Numbered from the stretch's first letter, positions 17,957-27,505 are shown. The stretch is 64,000 nt of DNA from Sphingomonas_E sp042693015 (GCF_042693015.1 NZ_CP170544.1:2356001-2420000); one strand, 5' to 3'. Made by a program: numbers and translations. Notes: generated by a model not told the origin, from the sequence alone.

Positions 17957-19384
17957 ATGAAGGCAGGTGCGCTCCTCGTTTCGCTTATCGCCTTGATGGT
18001 GGGGGCTTCGCCGTCGGCGGCATCGGATGAAGTGTCGTCGTCCTATGACCCGGGCGGGGCCGCCCAGCATCAGATGCCGGTCCATCCTGATCGCATTCCT
18101 GCCGACCCGGAAGCGCGCCGCATCTGGGCTCGCTCGCTCGCATATGATGCCACGATCTACGGGACGATGGCCGTCATCCAATATCAGGAGATGCACCGAC
18201 AGGCAGTCGATCGGACGTCGCCGGACTATACCGGCTTCAACCGCTTCGCGCATAGCCGCACCCTCGCCGGGCCGGGCTATGCCGCTTTCAAGACGCCCAA
18301 TGCCGATACTCTCTACTCGAATGCCTGGCTCGATCTGACCCGCGGACCCGTGCTGTTCGACGTGCCGGAGATGGGCACGCGCTACTTCACCGCCAACTTC
18401 ATCGACGCCTATGGCAACGCTTCCAATATCAGCGCGCGCACCCGTGGCTTTGCGGCCGGTCGCTATCTGATCGCACCCGTGGGTTGGCAGGGAACGGTCC
18501 CCGAGGGAGTGGAACTGTTCCGTGTGGCAACGCCTTATATGTGGGTCTTGCTGCGCGTTCTCGTCGATGGCCACGCCGCCGATATAGGAGCAGCCAATAC
18601 GCTGCAGGATGGCTTCCGCTTTACACCGTTCGCCGGCTCCAGGGCTGACACGGCAGTCGAATATCCTCCCGCCCGCATCGAGAGCGCACTCGATTTCTTC
18701 CGCATCCTCGATTTCGTGCTGCGCAGCAATGGCCATCCCGAGGGCGAGGAGGCCCTTGTCCAACGCTACCACGGGATTGGCGTCGGCGGTGCGGTCGGCC
18801 TGGCGAAGGCGAGCGAAGATCCGGTCGTCCGGGAGGCAATCGCCGAGGGCTATGCCGAGGCCCAGACCGTGATCGGTCGCACGGTCAACCAGACGGGCTG
18901 GCCGGTCGGCACCTGGCGTTCGGCTGTCGATGCCGGGCGATACGGTTTCAACTATCTTTATCGAGCCGCGGCTGCGACCCTGGGTGCTGGCGCCAACGTC
19001 TCGGACGAGAATTACGCCTTCACGACTTTCAAAGACGGCAAGGGGGATGCGCTGGATGGCGCACAACATACCTACCGCCTGGTCCTCGCCCCGCCGCCGC
19101 CCGTCCGCTTTTTCTGGTCGGTGACGGTGTACGACGCGAAGACACGCGAGCTGCATCCCAATCCGATCCACCGTTACCTCATAAGCGATCGCACCCCGGG
19201 CCTGCGGCGGGGGCCCGACGGCTCGGTCACGATCGAATTGCGACCGCACGCTCCTGTCAAAGGCGGTTCAGCCAACTGGCTGCCCGTGCCGAGTGGTCCC
19301 TTCTATCTCGCGCTTCGCGCGCAAGGGCCGGAGCCAGAGATTCTGTCCGGTGCCTGGACGCCACCACCGGTGGAGCCGAAATGA
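17957..19384 (+). CDS. Exported DUF1254/DUF1214 domain protein
   Basis: Encodes 475 residues with a signal peptide (MKAGALLVSLIALMVG then cleavage near SAAS). DUF1254 motifs are SLAYDATIYGTMAVIQYQ and TPNADTLYSNAWLDLTRGPV; the DUF1214 end has RFFWSVTVYDAKTRELHPNP and NWLPVPSGPFYLALRA. ATG 17957 is chosen because the signal peptide starts there; the open frame upstream covers the terminator. It overlaps the next gene by four bases and is thus translationally coupled. Role unknown; context is sulfatase and TonB-linked uptake. Confidence 0.88.
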   Translation: MKAGALLVSLIALMVGASPSAASDEVSSSYDPGGAAQHQMPVHPDRIPADPEARRIWARSLAYDATIYGTMAVIQYQEMHRQAVDRTSPDYTGFNRFAHSRTLAGPGYAAFKTPNADTLYSNAWLDLTRGPVLFDVPEMGTRYFTANFIDAYGNASNISARTRGFAAGRYLIAPVGWQGTVPEGVELFRVATPYMWVLLRVLVDGHAADIGAANTLQDGFRFTPFAGSRADTAVEYPPARIESALDFFRILDFVLRSNGHPEGEEALVQRYHGIGVGGAVGLAKASEDPVVREAIAEGYAEAQTVIGRTVNQTGWPVGTWRSAVDAGRYGFNYLYRAAAATLGAGANVSDENYAFTTFKDGKGDALDGAQHTYRLVLAPPPPVRFFWSVTVYDAKTRELHPNPIHRYLISDRTPGLRRGPDGSVTIELRPHAPVKGGSANWLPVPSGPFYLALRAQGPEPEILSGAWTPPPVEPK

Positions 19385-20784
19385 GCCGCTATATGCTACT
19401 GGCCGCCCTGGCGCTTGTCGCACCCGGAGCGGCATCCGCCGCCATTTCGATCGAAGCTACCACCACCGCCGCCATCTTCGACGGCGCCACCAGCGACGCG
19501 CATGATCTCGCGGTCCGGGCCTATGTCTGGGGCATGCCCCTGGTGCAGGCCGCCAGGATCCGCTTGGCCCGCACTTCTTCGAAGGGAGCTCCCAGCTTTC
19601 CGCCTGCACCGCTCAACCAGTTCGGCCACGCGACCCGCCTCGTCGATCCCAGTTGGCGAGGTGGGGTCGGGCCGAACAACGACACACTGTACAGTCTCGC
19701 CTGGATCGATCTCTCGCAAGGCCCGCTGGTGCTCGAGACGCCTGATTTCGGGAAGCGTTACTATACGTTCCAGTTGGGCCTGGCGGATTCCTCGACCGAA
19801 TTTTCACCCGGACAGCGGACCCATGGTGCGAAACTACCGCCCGTCCTCATCTATGGGTCGAACTATCAGGGCCCTGTTCCTGATGGCATGCTCGGACAGC
19901 GGATTGCCACGCGTTATGCGCTGATCGCCGGCCGCTTCCTTGTCGACGGCGAAGAGGATGTCGCCGCGGTGCGCAAGCTGCAATCGGGCATCCACCTCCG
20001 ACCGCTCAACGGAAGCCAGGTCGCGCCTCCACCTCAGCGTCCTCTTCCCGCGGTTCCACCAGGCGATGCGGACCTCTCCTTCCTCTACCAATTGGGGGCC
20101 GTGCTGAAGGACTGGACCGTGCCACCGCAGGATGGCGCGTTGGTCGCCTCCTTCGCCACAATCGGCTTGACGAGTAATCAGGGTTTCGACCCCGGTCAGC
20201 TTGAGCCTGCGATGCGAGCGGAGATTGCACGCGGTCTCGCCGACGGTGCCGAGATTGTTCGCCGCAAGTCGCTGCACCTCGGCGAAAACGTCAACGGCTG
20301 GACGATTAACTACCAAGGCGCGCGGTTAGGCAGCGACTACCTGCTCCGTGCCGGTGTCGCCAAAGATCAGATCTTCGTCACTCTGCCTGAAGAAGCGCTT
20401 TATCCGATCGCGCGCGCCGACGCGGACGATCGACCTCTCGACGGTCGGAACGCCTATGAAATCGTCTTTCCTCGCAACCAGCTGCCTCCGGCCGATGCCT
20501 TCTGGTCGATCACGCTTTATGGAGACGACGGCTACATGGTCGCGAACCCTATCGAGCGCTACTCGATTGGCGACCGGACCCGCGGCCTTACTTACTCCGA
20601 CGACGGCTCGCTGACGATCACACTTCAGCACGAACAACCCGAGGCCGCCCGGCAGTCGAACTGGCTGCCGACTCCCGATGGCCCATTCTATCTCATGATG
20701 CGGCTCTACATTCCTCGTTCTGACGCATTGACCAAGGCATGGGTGCCGCCGGCAATAGTGCGTGCCGACGATGCCGGTCGATGA
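19381..20784 (+). CDS. Exported DUF1254/DUF1214 domain protein (coupled)
   Basis: Encodes 467 residues, starting in an ATGA overlap with the upstream paralogue. The signal peptide is MSRYMLLAALALVAPGAASA. The protein has AVRAYVWGMPLVQAARI, PNNDTLYSLAWIDLSQGPLV, then AFWSITLYGDDGYMVANP and SNWLPTPDGPFYLMMRLY. Coupling of two exported paralogues suggests a 1:1 complex, by inference. The function of the domain is not established. Confidence 0.89.
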   Translation: MSRYMLLAALALVAPGAASAAISIEATTTAAIFDGATSDAHDLAVRAYVWGMPLVQAARIRLARTSSKGAPSFPPAPLNQFGHATRLVDPSWRGGVGPNNDTLYSLAWIDLSQGPLVLETPDFGKRYYTFQLGLADSSTEFSPGQRTHGAKLPPVLIYGSNYQGPVPDGMLGQRIATRYALIAGRFLVDGEEDVAAVRKLQSGIHLRPLNGSQVAPPPQRPLPAVPPGDADLSFLYQLGAVLKDWTVPPQDGALVASFATIGLTSNQGFDPGQLEPAMRAEIARGLADGAEIVRRKSLHLGENVNGWTINYQGARLGSDYLLRAGVAKDQIFVTLPEEALYPIARADADDRPLDGRNAYEIVFPRNQLPPADAFWSITLYGDDGYMVANPIERYSIGDRTRGLTYSDDGSLTITLQHEQPEAARQSNWLPTPDGPFYLMMRLYIPRSDALTKAWVPPAIVRADDAGR

Positions 20785-20902
20785 ATTACACGGCTCGAAG
20801 TCCCATGCGCCCGCCGGCGATGGCTGCCTTTAGTGCGAGTTGTAGCGCCGGGACGATGAGGAGAAGCCGAATCTCGAACAATAGCGATGAAAGGGAGAGC
20901 GT

Positions 20903-21676
20903 ATGAAGCGCTTCGCGGACAAGGTGGTGGTCATCACAGGGGCGGGCTCTGGCCTGGGGCTCGCCACGGCACAACGATTGGCCGACGAACAAGCCACGCT
21001 GGTATTGGTCGATCTGCGGGAGGACTGGCTGGAGGCAGCGCGAAACAGCCTTCCGGTCGGCACCAATGCGACGATCTTCAGGGCAGACGTCTCTCAACTC
21101 GCAGAGGTAGAAGCCTATGTGGACGCTGCGGTCGCGGCGCATGGAAGAATCGACGGCTTCTTCAACAATGCGGGCATCGAGGGCCGCCAGAACCTGACCG
21201 AGCAATTCGGCGCCGAGGAGTTTCACCGCGTAATTTCGGTCAACCTTGACGGCGTGTTCTATGGAATGGCCAGCGTGCTGAAGGTGATGCGCGCGCAAGG
21301 CAGCGGCGCCATTGTGAACACCGCGTCGGTGGGCGGCATTCGAGGGGTTGGAAACCAGAGCGGCTATGCGGCCAGCAAGCATGGCGTCGTAGGGCTCACG
21401 CGCAATTCAGCAGTCGAGTATGGCTGCTATGGGATCCAGATCAACGCCATCGCGCCCGGTGCGATTATGACCGCGATGGTCGAAGGTTCGCTCCGTCAAA
21501 TTGGCGGCGAAGACTGGGAGGAGGCTGGACGTCAGTTCGTGTCCGTCAATCCAATGAAGCGTTTCGGCAAACCCGAAGAGGTGGCGGCCCTCGTCGCCTT
21601 TCTCTTGTCGGGCGAGGCGGCCTTTATCAACGGCGCCACCATCCCGATCGACGGAGGGCAATCCTACAAATATTGA
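20903..21676 (+). CDS. SDR-family NAD(P)-dependent oxidoreductase
   Basis: Encodes a 257-residue classical short-chain dehydrogenase: cofactor motif TGAGSGLG at 12-19, acidic Asp37 region VLVDLRED favouring NAD over NADP, NNAG at 88-91, and the catalytic Ser142, Tyr155 and Lys159 (YAASK). ATG 20903 follows GGGAG. It lies 118 bases after the DUF1254 pair, so it may belong to the same TetR-controlled group and oxidise or reduce the alcohol or ketone released from the substrate; that role is inference. Confidence 0.9.
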   Translation: MKRFADKVVVITGAGSGLGLATAQRLADEQATLVLVDLREDWLEAARNSLPVGTNATIFRADVSQLAEVEAYVDAAVAAHGRIDGFFNNAGIEGRQNLTEQFGAEEFHRVISVNLDGVFYGMASVLKVMRAQGSGAIVNTASVGGIRGVGNQSGYAASKHGVVGLTRNSAVEYGCYGIQINAIAPGAIMTAMVEGSLRQIGGEDWEEAGRQFVSVNPMKRFGKPEEVAALVAFLLSGEAAFINGATIPIDGGQSYKY

Positions 21677-21892
21677 AGCTCACGAGCCGCGCCTGGATAG
21701 TGATTCATCTTTTGGAGAGGGCGAACTGAGACCCGAATCCTCTTTGTTGGTGGTCCTGCCCGGTGCTCACCGCGGCGACAGGACAACGTCGAGGCCGAGC
21801 CGGATGACCGGTTCTCCTAATCTTCCGCCTTCTCCGACACGCCGGACCTTGCCCTCCGTCAGGACATCGCGTGCGGCCCGTCTTCTCATGGA

Positions 21893-21955
21893 GCTGAATG
21901 GATGGCGGCTATCGGGCAGCCGAATTTGAACTCCGGATGACCGCTTTGGCGGCGA
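21893..21955 (+). repeat. Dispersed intergenic repeat copy
   Basis: Contains GGCTATCGGGCAGCCGAAT, TTGAACTCCGGATGACCGC and TTTGGCGGCG, a well-conserved 3' part of the family. It sits in the 477-base space between the SDR and lipoprotein genes; I see nothing else assignable in that space. Confidence 0.75.
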
Positions 21956-22153
21956 GTGCGGTCCGTTCGTTCCAACCAGGAGGGACAATGCGCACGTAAG
22001 CGAACAGGAGGGAAAGGGAGTGCAGTTAAAAGCCTTTCGAAAATCCCGCGGATGTCTACACCGCATTTTATCGTGAGCCGAATTGCAGCTATCCCGCGTT
22101 CGGACATAAATCATGCGGCGTGACGCAATCAGCCAGTGCCAATTGGGTGTTGT

Positions 22154-22540
22154 ATGGGGAAATGGTTTTTTGTTCTGATGCCGGCCCTTCTATGCGCCTG
22201 TCAGGAACGCTCTAGTCGCGATCCGATGGGTCGCGTTCCAGATCCCATGCTCTCACCCGTCACCGACGCCGATGCCCCGACGGTCAAAGCGATAGAAGGA
22301 CGGGGCTATGAGATTGTAGGAATGCGAGAGGCCGCCTGCGATCCTAGGACAACTCGCGCCTGTACCGGATTTGACGCGCTTTATCTCGGTCGAGGAGGCG
22401 TGGAAGTGAATAAATCTTCTGTTGCCGAGTTTGCCTGTCCAGGTACCAGTGATCCGATCGAAGAATGGAAATGTCGAATATTGGATCCACCTTACGTGCC
22501 GAACGACGGATTTGCTCCGCTGGCTACCGAGGGAAGCTAA
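22154..22540 (+). CDS. Hypothetical lipoprotein
   Basis: Encodes 128 residues with a lipoprotein signal (MGKWFFVLMPALLCAC, lipobox Leu-Cys-Ala-Cys with Cys16 as the likely lipidated residue). The mature part has cysteines in REAACDPRTTRACTGFD and FACPGTSDPIEEWKC that could form disulfides. ATG 22154 is chosen for the signal peptide. No family recognised. It appears monocistronic. Confidence 0.65.
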   Translation: MGKWFFVLMPALLCACQERSSRDPMGRVPDPMLSPVTDADAPTVKAIEGRGYEIVGMREAACDPRTTRACTGFDALYLGRGGVEVNKSSVAEFACPGTSDPIEEWKCRILDPPYVPNDGFAPLATEGS

Positions 22541-23090
22541 ATCCGGGACGCGACCGCCCCTGCCCTGCCGAAACGGATCGGGCAAGCTTGTCGCGTGACG
22601 CCGCAGCGATATGCTCGTTCTCCCAGGAGTTCGCGTTGCTGCCCGTGATTTCGGCACGCATCCAAAGCTGAACGGTTGACGGTTTTCGAGTGGCGTCGCG
22701 CCGCCTGGCCACGTCACAAATTGGCAATGGGCATCCAAGGACCGAGTACCCGCCGACGAGGCATTTCCGCGCCCTCGTCGACGGAATACCCTGGTGAGAC
22801 GACGCCCCACGCGTCGTTTCTACGCGCGGCAGAAGCGTTCTAGGGTGGCAAAGGTTCCCGTTGATTACATCGTACGTCGTGAGCGGATTGCAGCGATTGA
22901 ACCTGTGAACCTCTCGTCGAAGCTCGCGATGCAAGATGCGAGTGAAAAGCGGAGACCAAAGCCGCTCCTTCCTGGTCAGGCCTCATTGATGATCTGTCGC
23001 GAACATCATAGTTTATAGGCGATAATTGGCGCCCTTCCGGTCGAGGCTTGCTAGAACTGACCGAACCGCGATGAGCAGAGCTAGGCCCCC
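22541..23090. other. Intergenic stretch, no gene recognised
   Basis: Open frames here lack recognisable protein features. An 8-bp inverted repeat CGACGAGG (22754-22761) / CCTCGTCG (22773-22780) with an 11-base loop could fold, but there is no T tract. Confidence 0.5.
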
Positions 23091-23501
23091 ATGAAAAAGT
23101 CCAACAAGCTGCGCGATGCCGATTACGCTACGCTGAGCGATTTCAGATATACGCTGCGGAGCTTCGTGCGCTTTAGCGAGGAGCGTGCGATAGAGGTTGG
23201 GCTTACGCCGCAACAGCATCAGGGGCTGTTGGCGATCCGTGGCGCCGAACGTGGCGCGGCCACGATCGGCTATGTTGCTAAACGATTGTTTCTTAAGCCC
23301 CATAGCGCCACCGGCCTCGTCGATCGCCTCGTCGATCTGGAGCTCGTGACACGGCAGACGGCGGAACATGATCGCCGCCAAACGCAACTCTTCCTAAGTG
23401 ACAAGGCCGAGGCGCTGCTGGCTGCGCTGTCGACCGCCCATCGCGAAGAGATCCTCCGCCTGAAACCCCTGCTTTCGGAGCTTTTGGGGCGCCTGGACTA
23501 G
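23091..23501 (+). CDS. MarR-family transcriptional regulator
   Basis: Encodes 136 residues with the MarR winged helix: AATIGYVAKRLFLKPHSAT and the wing LVTRQTAEHDRRQTQLFLS, flanked by the dimer helices. ATG 23091 gives a family-typical N-terminus. A palindrome begins 172 bases downstream, ahead of the glycosyltransferase, and recurs before two more nearby genes, so this is the best candidate in the window for the protein that binds it. No copy is seen before its own gene. Confidence 0.88.
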   Translation: MKKSNKLRDADYATLSDFRYTLRSFVRFSEERAIEVGLTPQQHQGLLAIRGAERGAATIGYVAKRLFLKPHSATGLVDRLVDLELVTRQTAEHDRRQTQLFLSDKAEALLAALSTAHREEILRLKPLLSELLGRLD

Positions 23502-23672
23502 GCTAACCGAACGCCTTTGCAGCCATAAGCAGCGACGCCGGCGATCCCGCCTATCCGGAATTGATGGCCGGCCTTTAAGCGTGAGCGCATTCCCACCTCG
23601 CATCTGACGACTGGATCGTGCCGAATAGCCTCGGCTACCCCGTCCGAGAGGCTTGCGGCTACGGGGCAATTC

Positions 23673-23691
23673 ATATCGTATAGCGATATAT
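23673..23691. promoter_or_regulatory. Palindromic operator ahead of the glycosyltransferase gene
   Basis: ATATCGTATAGCGATATAT, one mismatch from a perfect dyad. It lies 123 bases before ATG 23814 and is the first of three closely related sites (others at 25648 and 27506). A degenerate second half follows directly. Confidence 0.7.
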
Positions 23692-23813
23692 TCGTGTTGC
23701 GATACAAGAGGCGTCTGTCCTTAAGGCCCGGGGAATTGTGGTTCGCAATGTTCGGGGCTCGGCGGGCCATAGGCGTCCGACAAAAGAGGTGAACAGCCTC
23801 GGGGGGCGTGATT

Positions 23814-25091
23814 ATGGGTGTTCTGAGCCGGGCGCTTACGGTCGTGGGGTTGCATCGCGTCGTGCGGCGCCATTCCGGCGACGGGGTCGTGCCCCCGCCC
23901 CGCGAAGAAGATAAGGGCACCAAGCGGGACCGTATCCGGATCAGCTTTCTACTGCCCGCCCTCGATGCCGGTGGCGCCGAACGCGTCGTCAACATCGTCG
24001 CCAATGATCTCGTGGCGCGTGGCTACGACGTCAGCGTGGTGACCCTGTCGAGCGAGGATCACCGTTCCTATTTTGACTATGACGAGCACGTTGATCTCGT
24101 TCGGATCGGGATTCCGCCATGCCGGCGGCCCCTGCTATCCAGCCTGTCGATGACATTCCGGCGGGTGAAGGCGCTGCGCGACGCGCTCAACGCACTCCAG
24201 CCGGACGTGGTGGTTTCCTTCCTGACCCGCATGAACATCCTGACTCTGCTCGCATTCGGAAGCTCGTCGGTGCCGATCATCGTCTCCGAGCGCAACAATC
24301 CCAGGAAACAGCGATTTGGCTTCATGTGGAGCTGGCTGCGCGCCTGTCTCTACCCCCAAGCTTTCGGCCTTGTGACAATGACGCGCGAGGCGATGCACGC
24401 TTTCCCAAACTACATGCGTCGGCGCGAATGGGTTGTTCCCAATCCGGTAAAGCCTCGTGCCGCCGTCAGCAGGAATGTCGATCGTAGCAGGACGATCTCC
24501 GCGGTCGGCCGTCTCGTCCCCCAGAAAGGCCTCGACCTGCTCCTGCTCGCCTACAGCAAGGTGGCGACAGACTATCCCGATTGGCGGCTCGTTATCTGGG
24601 GTGAAGGTCCAGAACGTGGGTCGCTCGAATATCTCAGGCAGTCCCTGGACCTCGCCGACCGGGTATCCCTTCCCGGGGTTTCGTATCAGCCCGGCGGCTG
24701 GGTCGACAGGTCGTCAATGTTTGTGCTGTCCTCCCGCTACGAGGGATGGGGCAATGCGCTCATGGAAGCCCTCGCGGCAGGTTTGCCGGTGGTCGCCTTC
24801 GACTGCGATTGGGGGCCTCGCACCATGATCGACCATGGCGTCAATGGTTGGCTGGTGCCGAACGGCGATGTCGACGCATTGGCAGAGGCATTGCGAGGGT
24901 TGATGGCGGATCCGAGCCTTCGTGCCACCCTGGGCCAGGCAGCCCAGGGAGCATCCGAGCGCTACTCGGTCGAAAGCGTCACACAGCAATGGATCGCAAT
25001 CATAGACGAGGCTCTCGTAGCGCGACGAGCGAGCGTCGCGCGAACGTTCGACAATAGCCGAGTTGAATGGTCCGCCGGATCGCCGGTGTGA
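23814..25091 (+). CDS. GT4-type glycosyltransferase
   Basis: Encodes a 425-residue GT-B glycosyltransferase. The N-terminal domain opens with RISFLLPALDAGGAERVVN (acceptor side, typical of GT4), and the donor-binding C-terminal domain has SAVGRLVPQKGLDLLLLAY and SSRYEGWGNALMEALAAGLP, containing the EX7E glutamates, then VNGWLVPNGD. It probably transfers a sugar in cell-surface polysaccharide or lipid glycan synthesis at the inner face of the membrane; the sugar is unknown. ATG 23814 has GGGGGG seven bases upstream. It is preceded by a palindromic operator shared with the ClC gene. Confidence 0.9.
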   Translation: MGVLSRALTVVGLHRVVRRHSGDGVVPPPREEDKGTKRDRIRISFLLPALDAGGAERVVNIVANDLVARGYDVSVVTLSSEDHRSYFDYDEHVDLVRIGIPPCRRPLLSSLSMTFRRVKALRDALNALQPDVVVSFLTRMNILTLLAFGSSSVPIIVSERNNPRKQRFGFMWSWLRACLYPQAFGLVTMTREAMHAFPNYMRRREWVVPNPVKPRAAVSRNVDRSRTISAVGRLVPQKGLDLLLLAYSKVATDYPDWRLVIWGEGPERGSLEYLRQSLDLADRVSLPGVSYQPGGWVDRSSMFVLSSRYEGWGNALMEALAAGLPVVAFDCDWGPRTMIDHGVNGWLVPNGDVDALAEALRGLMADPSLRATLGQAAQGASERYSVESVTQQWIAIIDEALVARRASVARTFDNSRVEWSAGSPV

Positions 25092-25112
25092 GGCACGCCT
25101 TCGGATCCAGGA

Positions 25113-25295
25113 TCATGCCGCCAGGGCGGAAATGATGGCTCGCACTCTCCGGCGGAGCTCGGCGGATTCACGCACGCGCGGATAGGTCTCATGCCTGATT
25201 CGGCGAACGAGATAGTGCAAAGCCGCAAAGCCGGGATCGTGCCCGCCCGCAATACTGGCCATGAGCGCAGGATATTCCCAGCAAGGCTTCACCAC
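25113..25295 (-). CDS. Small hypothetical protein (60 aa), possibly coupled
   Basis: An open frame of 60 codons whose GTG start overlaps the end of the upstream small membrane-protein gene (GTGGTGA) and has AAGGAGA about six bases upstream. The product ends RVRESAELRRRVRAIISALA, a basic helix. The overlap and ribosome site suggest translational coupling, but the protein has no recognised relatives and could be chance. Confidence 0.45.
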   Translation of the reverse strand: MVKPCWEYPALMASIAGGHDPGFAALHYLVRRIRHETYPRVRESAELRRRVRAIISALAA

Positions 25296-25588
25296 CGACG
25301 GTCTCCTTGATCAGCGTGAATTTGCGAACGCTGGTCTCGTCCCGCGCCGGATGCCCACAGAAAGGCCGCGCCCAGGGCGCAACAGCAGGCGCTCAGGCGA
25401 AGGAACGGACTCTGCAATGGTCCAACAAGACAAAGGATCGAGAGGAGGAAAAGCGCTGGCCATGCCATCCATCCGCTACGTTTCAGTCGCAGCGCCAGTT
25501 TTGCCGCCAGAACGCATATCACGCCCGCGACAACCAGGGCTCCGATCACAAGGGCCATGGCTTCCGCAATGATCCGGAGCACGAACAT
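25289..25588 (-). CDS. Small membrane protein (99 aa)
   Basis: Encodes 99 residues with three predicted membrane segments (about residues 5-27, 38-56 and 64-80) and a charged tail. ATG 25588 has GAGGAG nine bases upstream, and the shared palindromic operator is 60 bases before the start, which supports it being a real regulated gene. No known family is recognised. It lies downstream of, and in line with, the ClC channel gene. Confidence 0.65.
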   Translation of the reverse strand: MFVLRIIAEAMALVIGALVVAGVICVLAAKLALRLKRSGWMAWPALFLLSILCLVGPLQSPFLRLSACCCALGAAFLWASGAGRDQRSQIHADQGDRRW

Positions 25589-25647
25589 CGACCAGCACTC
25601 CTCAGGCTGGCTTCGTCATTGTGAGCTTAACGGCCCACAGGGCTTTT

Positions 25648-25666
25648 ATATCGCACTACGATATAT
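25648..25666. promoter_or_regulatory. Palindromic operator ahead of the small membrane-protein gene
   Basis: ATATCGCACTACGATATAT, one mismatch in the dyad, 60 bases before ATG 25588 on the minus strand. It belongs to the same three-site family as 23673 and 27506. Confidence 0.7.
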
Positions 25667-25693
25667 ATTCCAATACGCCCAAGCGGCCATGAC

Positions 25694-27466
25694 CTAGCGG
25701 CCGGCCCGACCCCAGGCGATGTGCTTCGCACGCGCCCACTCCCCGGTTCGGATCCTTTGCCGGGCCTTCAGCAGATCCTGGCGTGACAGGATGCCGACAA
25801 CCTTGCGGGTGCCCTGCTCGACGATCGGCACGCGACCCGTCCCCGATTGAACTATGAGGTCTGCAACCACGCCACTCGGGCTGTCGGGAAAGGCCACCGG
25901 CTGGGACGCGTCGGAGAGGCTCTCTGCAAGCGACGCCTTGCGGTCGATAGGCCCGAGTTGCCACCGCAGGACGTCGGAACGGGACACAAGTCCGACGAGA
26001 GCCCCTGTGTCATCGGTGACGGGATAGCTGCGATGGCGGGCATTGCCAGCAAAGAACTCAATTACTTCGCCCACAGTCATCGCGTGGGACAGCGTGTCGG
26101 GATCGGGTGTCATCAGTTCGCGGACTTGCATCAGGTCGAGTGGATCGACGCTGTACTCCTGGAATATATGCCGCCCGCGCCGGGCGATCTTCTCCGTCAG
26201 GATCGACCGGCGCATCATGAGCACGCTCACCGCATAGGCGCCGACGGCACCGGCAATGCAAAGAGGCAAGGCGTCGAATTGCCGGGTCAGTTCAGCGGCA
26301 AACAGGGCACCGGTCATTGGCGCGCGCATGGCACCGCTCATGATCGCCGCCATTCCGATCAAGGCCCAGAAACCCGCGCCGCCCGGGACAAAATGTCCCA
26401 CCAGGCAGCCCAAGGCACCGCCCAGGATCAGGAGGGGCGCCAGCACGCCACCCGAAGTCCCCGAGCCCAGCGCCACCAGCCAGACGATCGCCTTCATCAG
26501 GAGGAGCAATGCCACGGCTCGGATATCCATCCGGCCGTCGAGCAGAGCCTGGATATTGGCATATCCCGCGCCCAGCACATGCGGATCGATCATGGCTCCC
26601 AATCCGACGACGAGTGAGCCCAGCGCGGGCCACCACATCCAATGGATCGGCAGGTGATGGAAGCCATCCTCGATCCGGTAGAGCGCCTTCGACAGAACTA
26701 TGGCTTCCACGCCCACGAGCAGGCCGAGGCCGACTGCGGTCGCCAGTGCCCAGGATCCGTGCGGAACGGCCAAATCGATCGCGAACATCGGCCCCGTACC
26801 GATGAACCAGGGTCGCACGGCAAAGGCGACCAGCACCGCGACGACCACGGGCACGAAGCTTCGCGGTTTCCATTCGAACAGAAGCACTTCGACGGCCAGT
26901 AAGATGGCGGCGAACGGCGTCCCGAAAATTGCGGTCATCCCGGCTGCCGCACCGGCGACAAGCAGGGTCTTCCGCTCGGCCGCACTCAGATGAAAGCATT
27001 GAGCGAAGAGCGATCCGATCGCGCCGCCCGTCATGATGATCGGCCCCTCCGCGCCGAAAGGGCCCCCACTGCCGATCGAGACAGCCGAGGACAGAGGCTT
27101 CAGGACTGCGACCTTGAAGGAGAGCTTGCTCTCGCCAAACAGGATAGTCTCGATGGCTTCCGGAATGCCGTGCCCCCGGATTTTCTCGGACCCGTAGCGT
27201 GCCATCAGGCCGATGATGAGGCTGCCAATGACCGGTATGATCAATGTGCTCAATCCAATCGCCCTGTCGGCGAGATCGACGTCCAGGGTCGAGATCCGCT
27301 GATACCAGAAGAGGTTGGATGCCAGCGCAATGAGCTTGAGGAGGATCCAGGCGGCTCCGGCTCCGCCAGCGCCCACGATCAGGGCCATGCCGGTCAGCAG
27401 GATCATCCGCCGATCGGCACTGTGGTCGCCCAGCCTCCCGGCTTCTTCGGCCGCCCCACCTAACAT
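25694..27466 (-). CDS. ClC-family chloride channel/antiporter with C-terminal CBS pair
   Basis: Encodes 590 residues: a ClC membrane domain of about 440 residues and two CBS domains (about 455-575, MTPDPDTLSHAMTVGEVIEF and GILSRQDLLKARQRIR). Selectivity-filter motifs are GSGGP at 132-136 and GAEGP at 138-142, with Glu140 at the position of the gating glutamate of H+/Cl- exchangers. It would move chloride or another anion across the inner membrane, with CBS domains sensing nucleotides or ionic strength. ATG 27466 is 40 bases after the perfect palindromic operator. A regulated role in pH or envelope stress is plausible but inferred. Confidence 0.93.
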   Translation of the reverse strand: MLGGAAEEAGRLGDHSADRRMILLTGMALIVGAGGAGAAWILLKLIALASNLFWYQRISTLDVDLADRAIGLSTLIIPVIGSLIIGLMARYGSEKIRGHGIPEAIETILFGESKLSFKVAVLKPLSSAVSIGSGGPFGAEGPIIMTGGAIGSLFAQCFHLSAAERKTLLVAGAAAGMTAIFGTPFAAILLAVEVLLFEWKPRSFVPVVVAVLVAFAVRPWFIGTGPMFAIDLAVPHGSWALATAVGLGLLVGVEAIVLSKALYRIEDGFHHLPIHWMWWPALGSLVVGLGAMIDPHVLGAGYANIQALLDGRMDIRAVALLLLMKAIVWLVALGSGTSGGVLAPLLILGGALGCLVGHFVPGGAGFWALIGMAAIMSGAMRAPMTGALFAAELTRQFDALPLCIAGAVGAYAVSVLMMRRSILTEKIARRGRHIFQEYSVDPLDLMQVRELMTPDPDTLSHAMTVGEVIEFFAGNARHRSYPVTDDTGALVGLVSRSDVLRWQLGPIDRKASLAESLSDASQPVAFPDSPSGVVADLIVQSGTGRVPIVEQGTRKVVGILSRQDLLKARQRIRTGEWARAKHIAWGRAGR

Positions 27467-27505
27467 TCAAAGTGCCTCTTCCTCACCTCCGGGATCGAGG
27501 CGATT

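Noticed and set aside
17909..19249. A 446-codon minus-strand open frame
   Set aside because: Covers the strong DUF1254 gene and a terminator; composition is typical of an antisense frame.
21767..22114. A 115-codon minus-strand frame between the SDR and lipoprotein genes
   Set aside because: It runs through the dispersed repeat copy, has no ribosome site and no family features.
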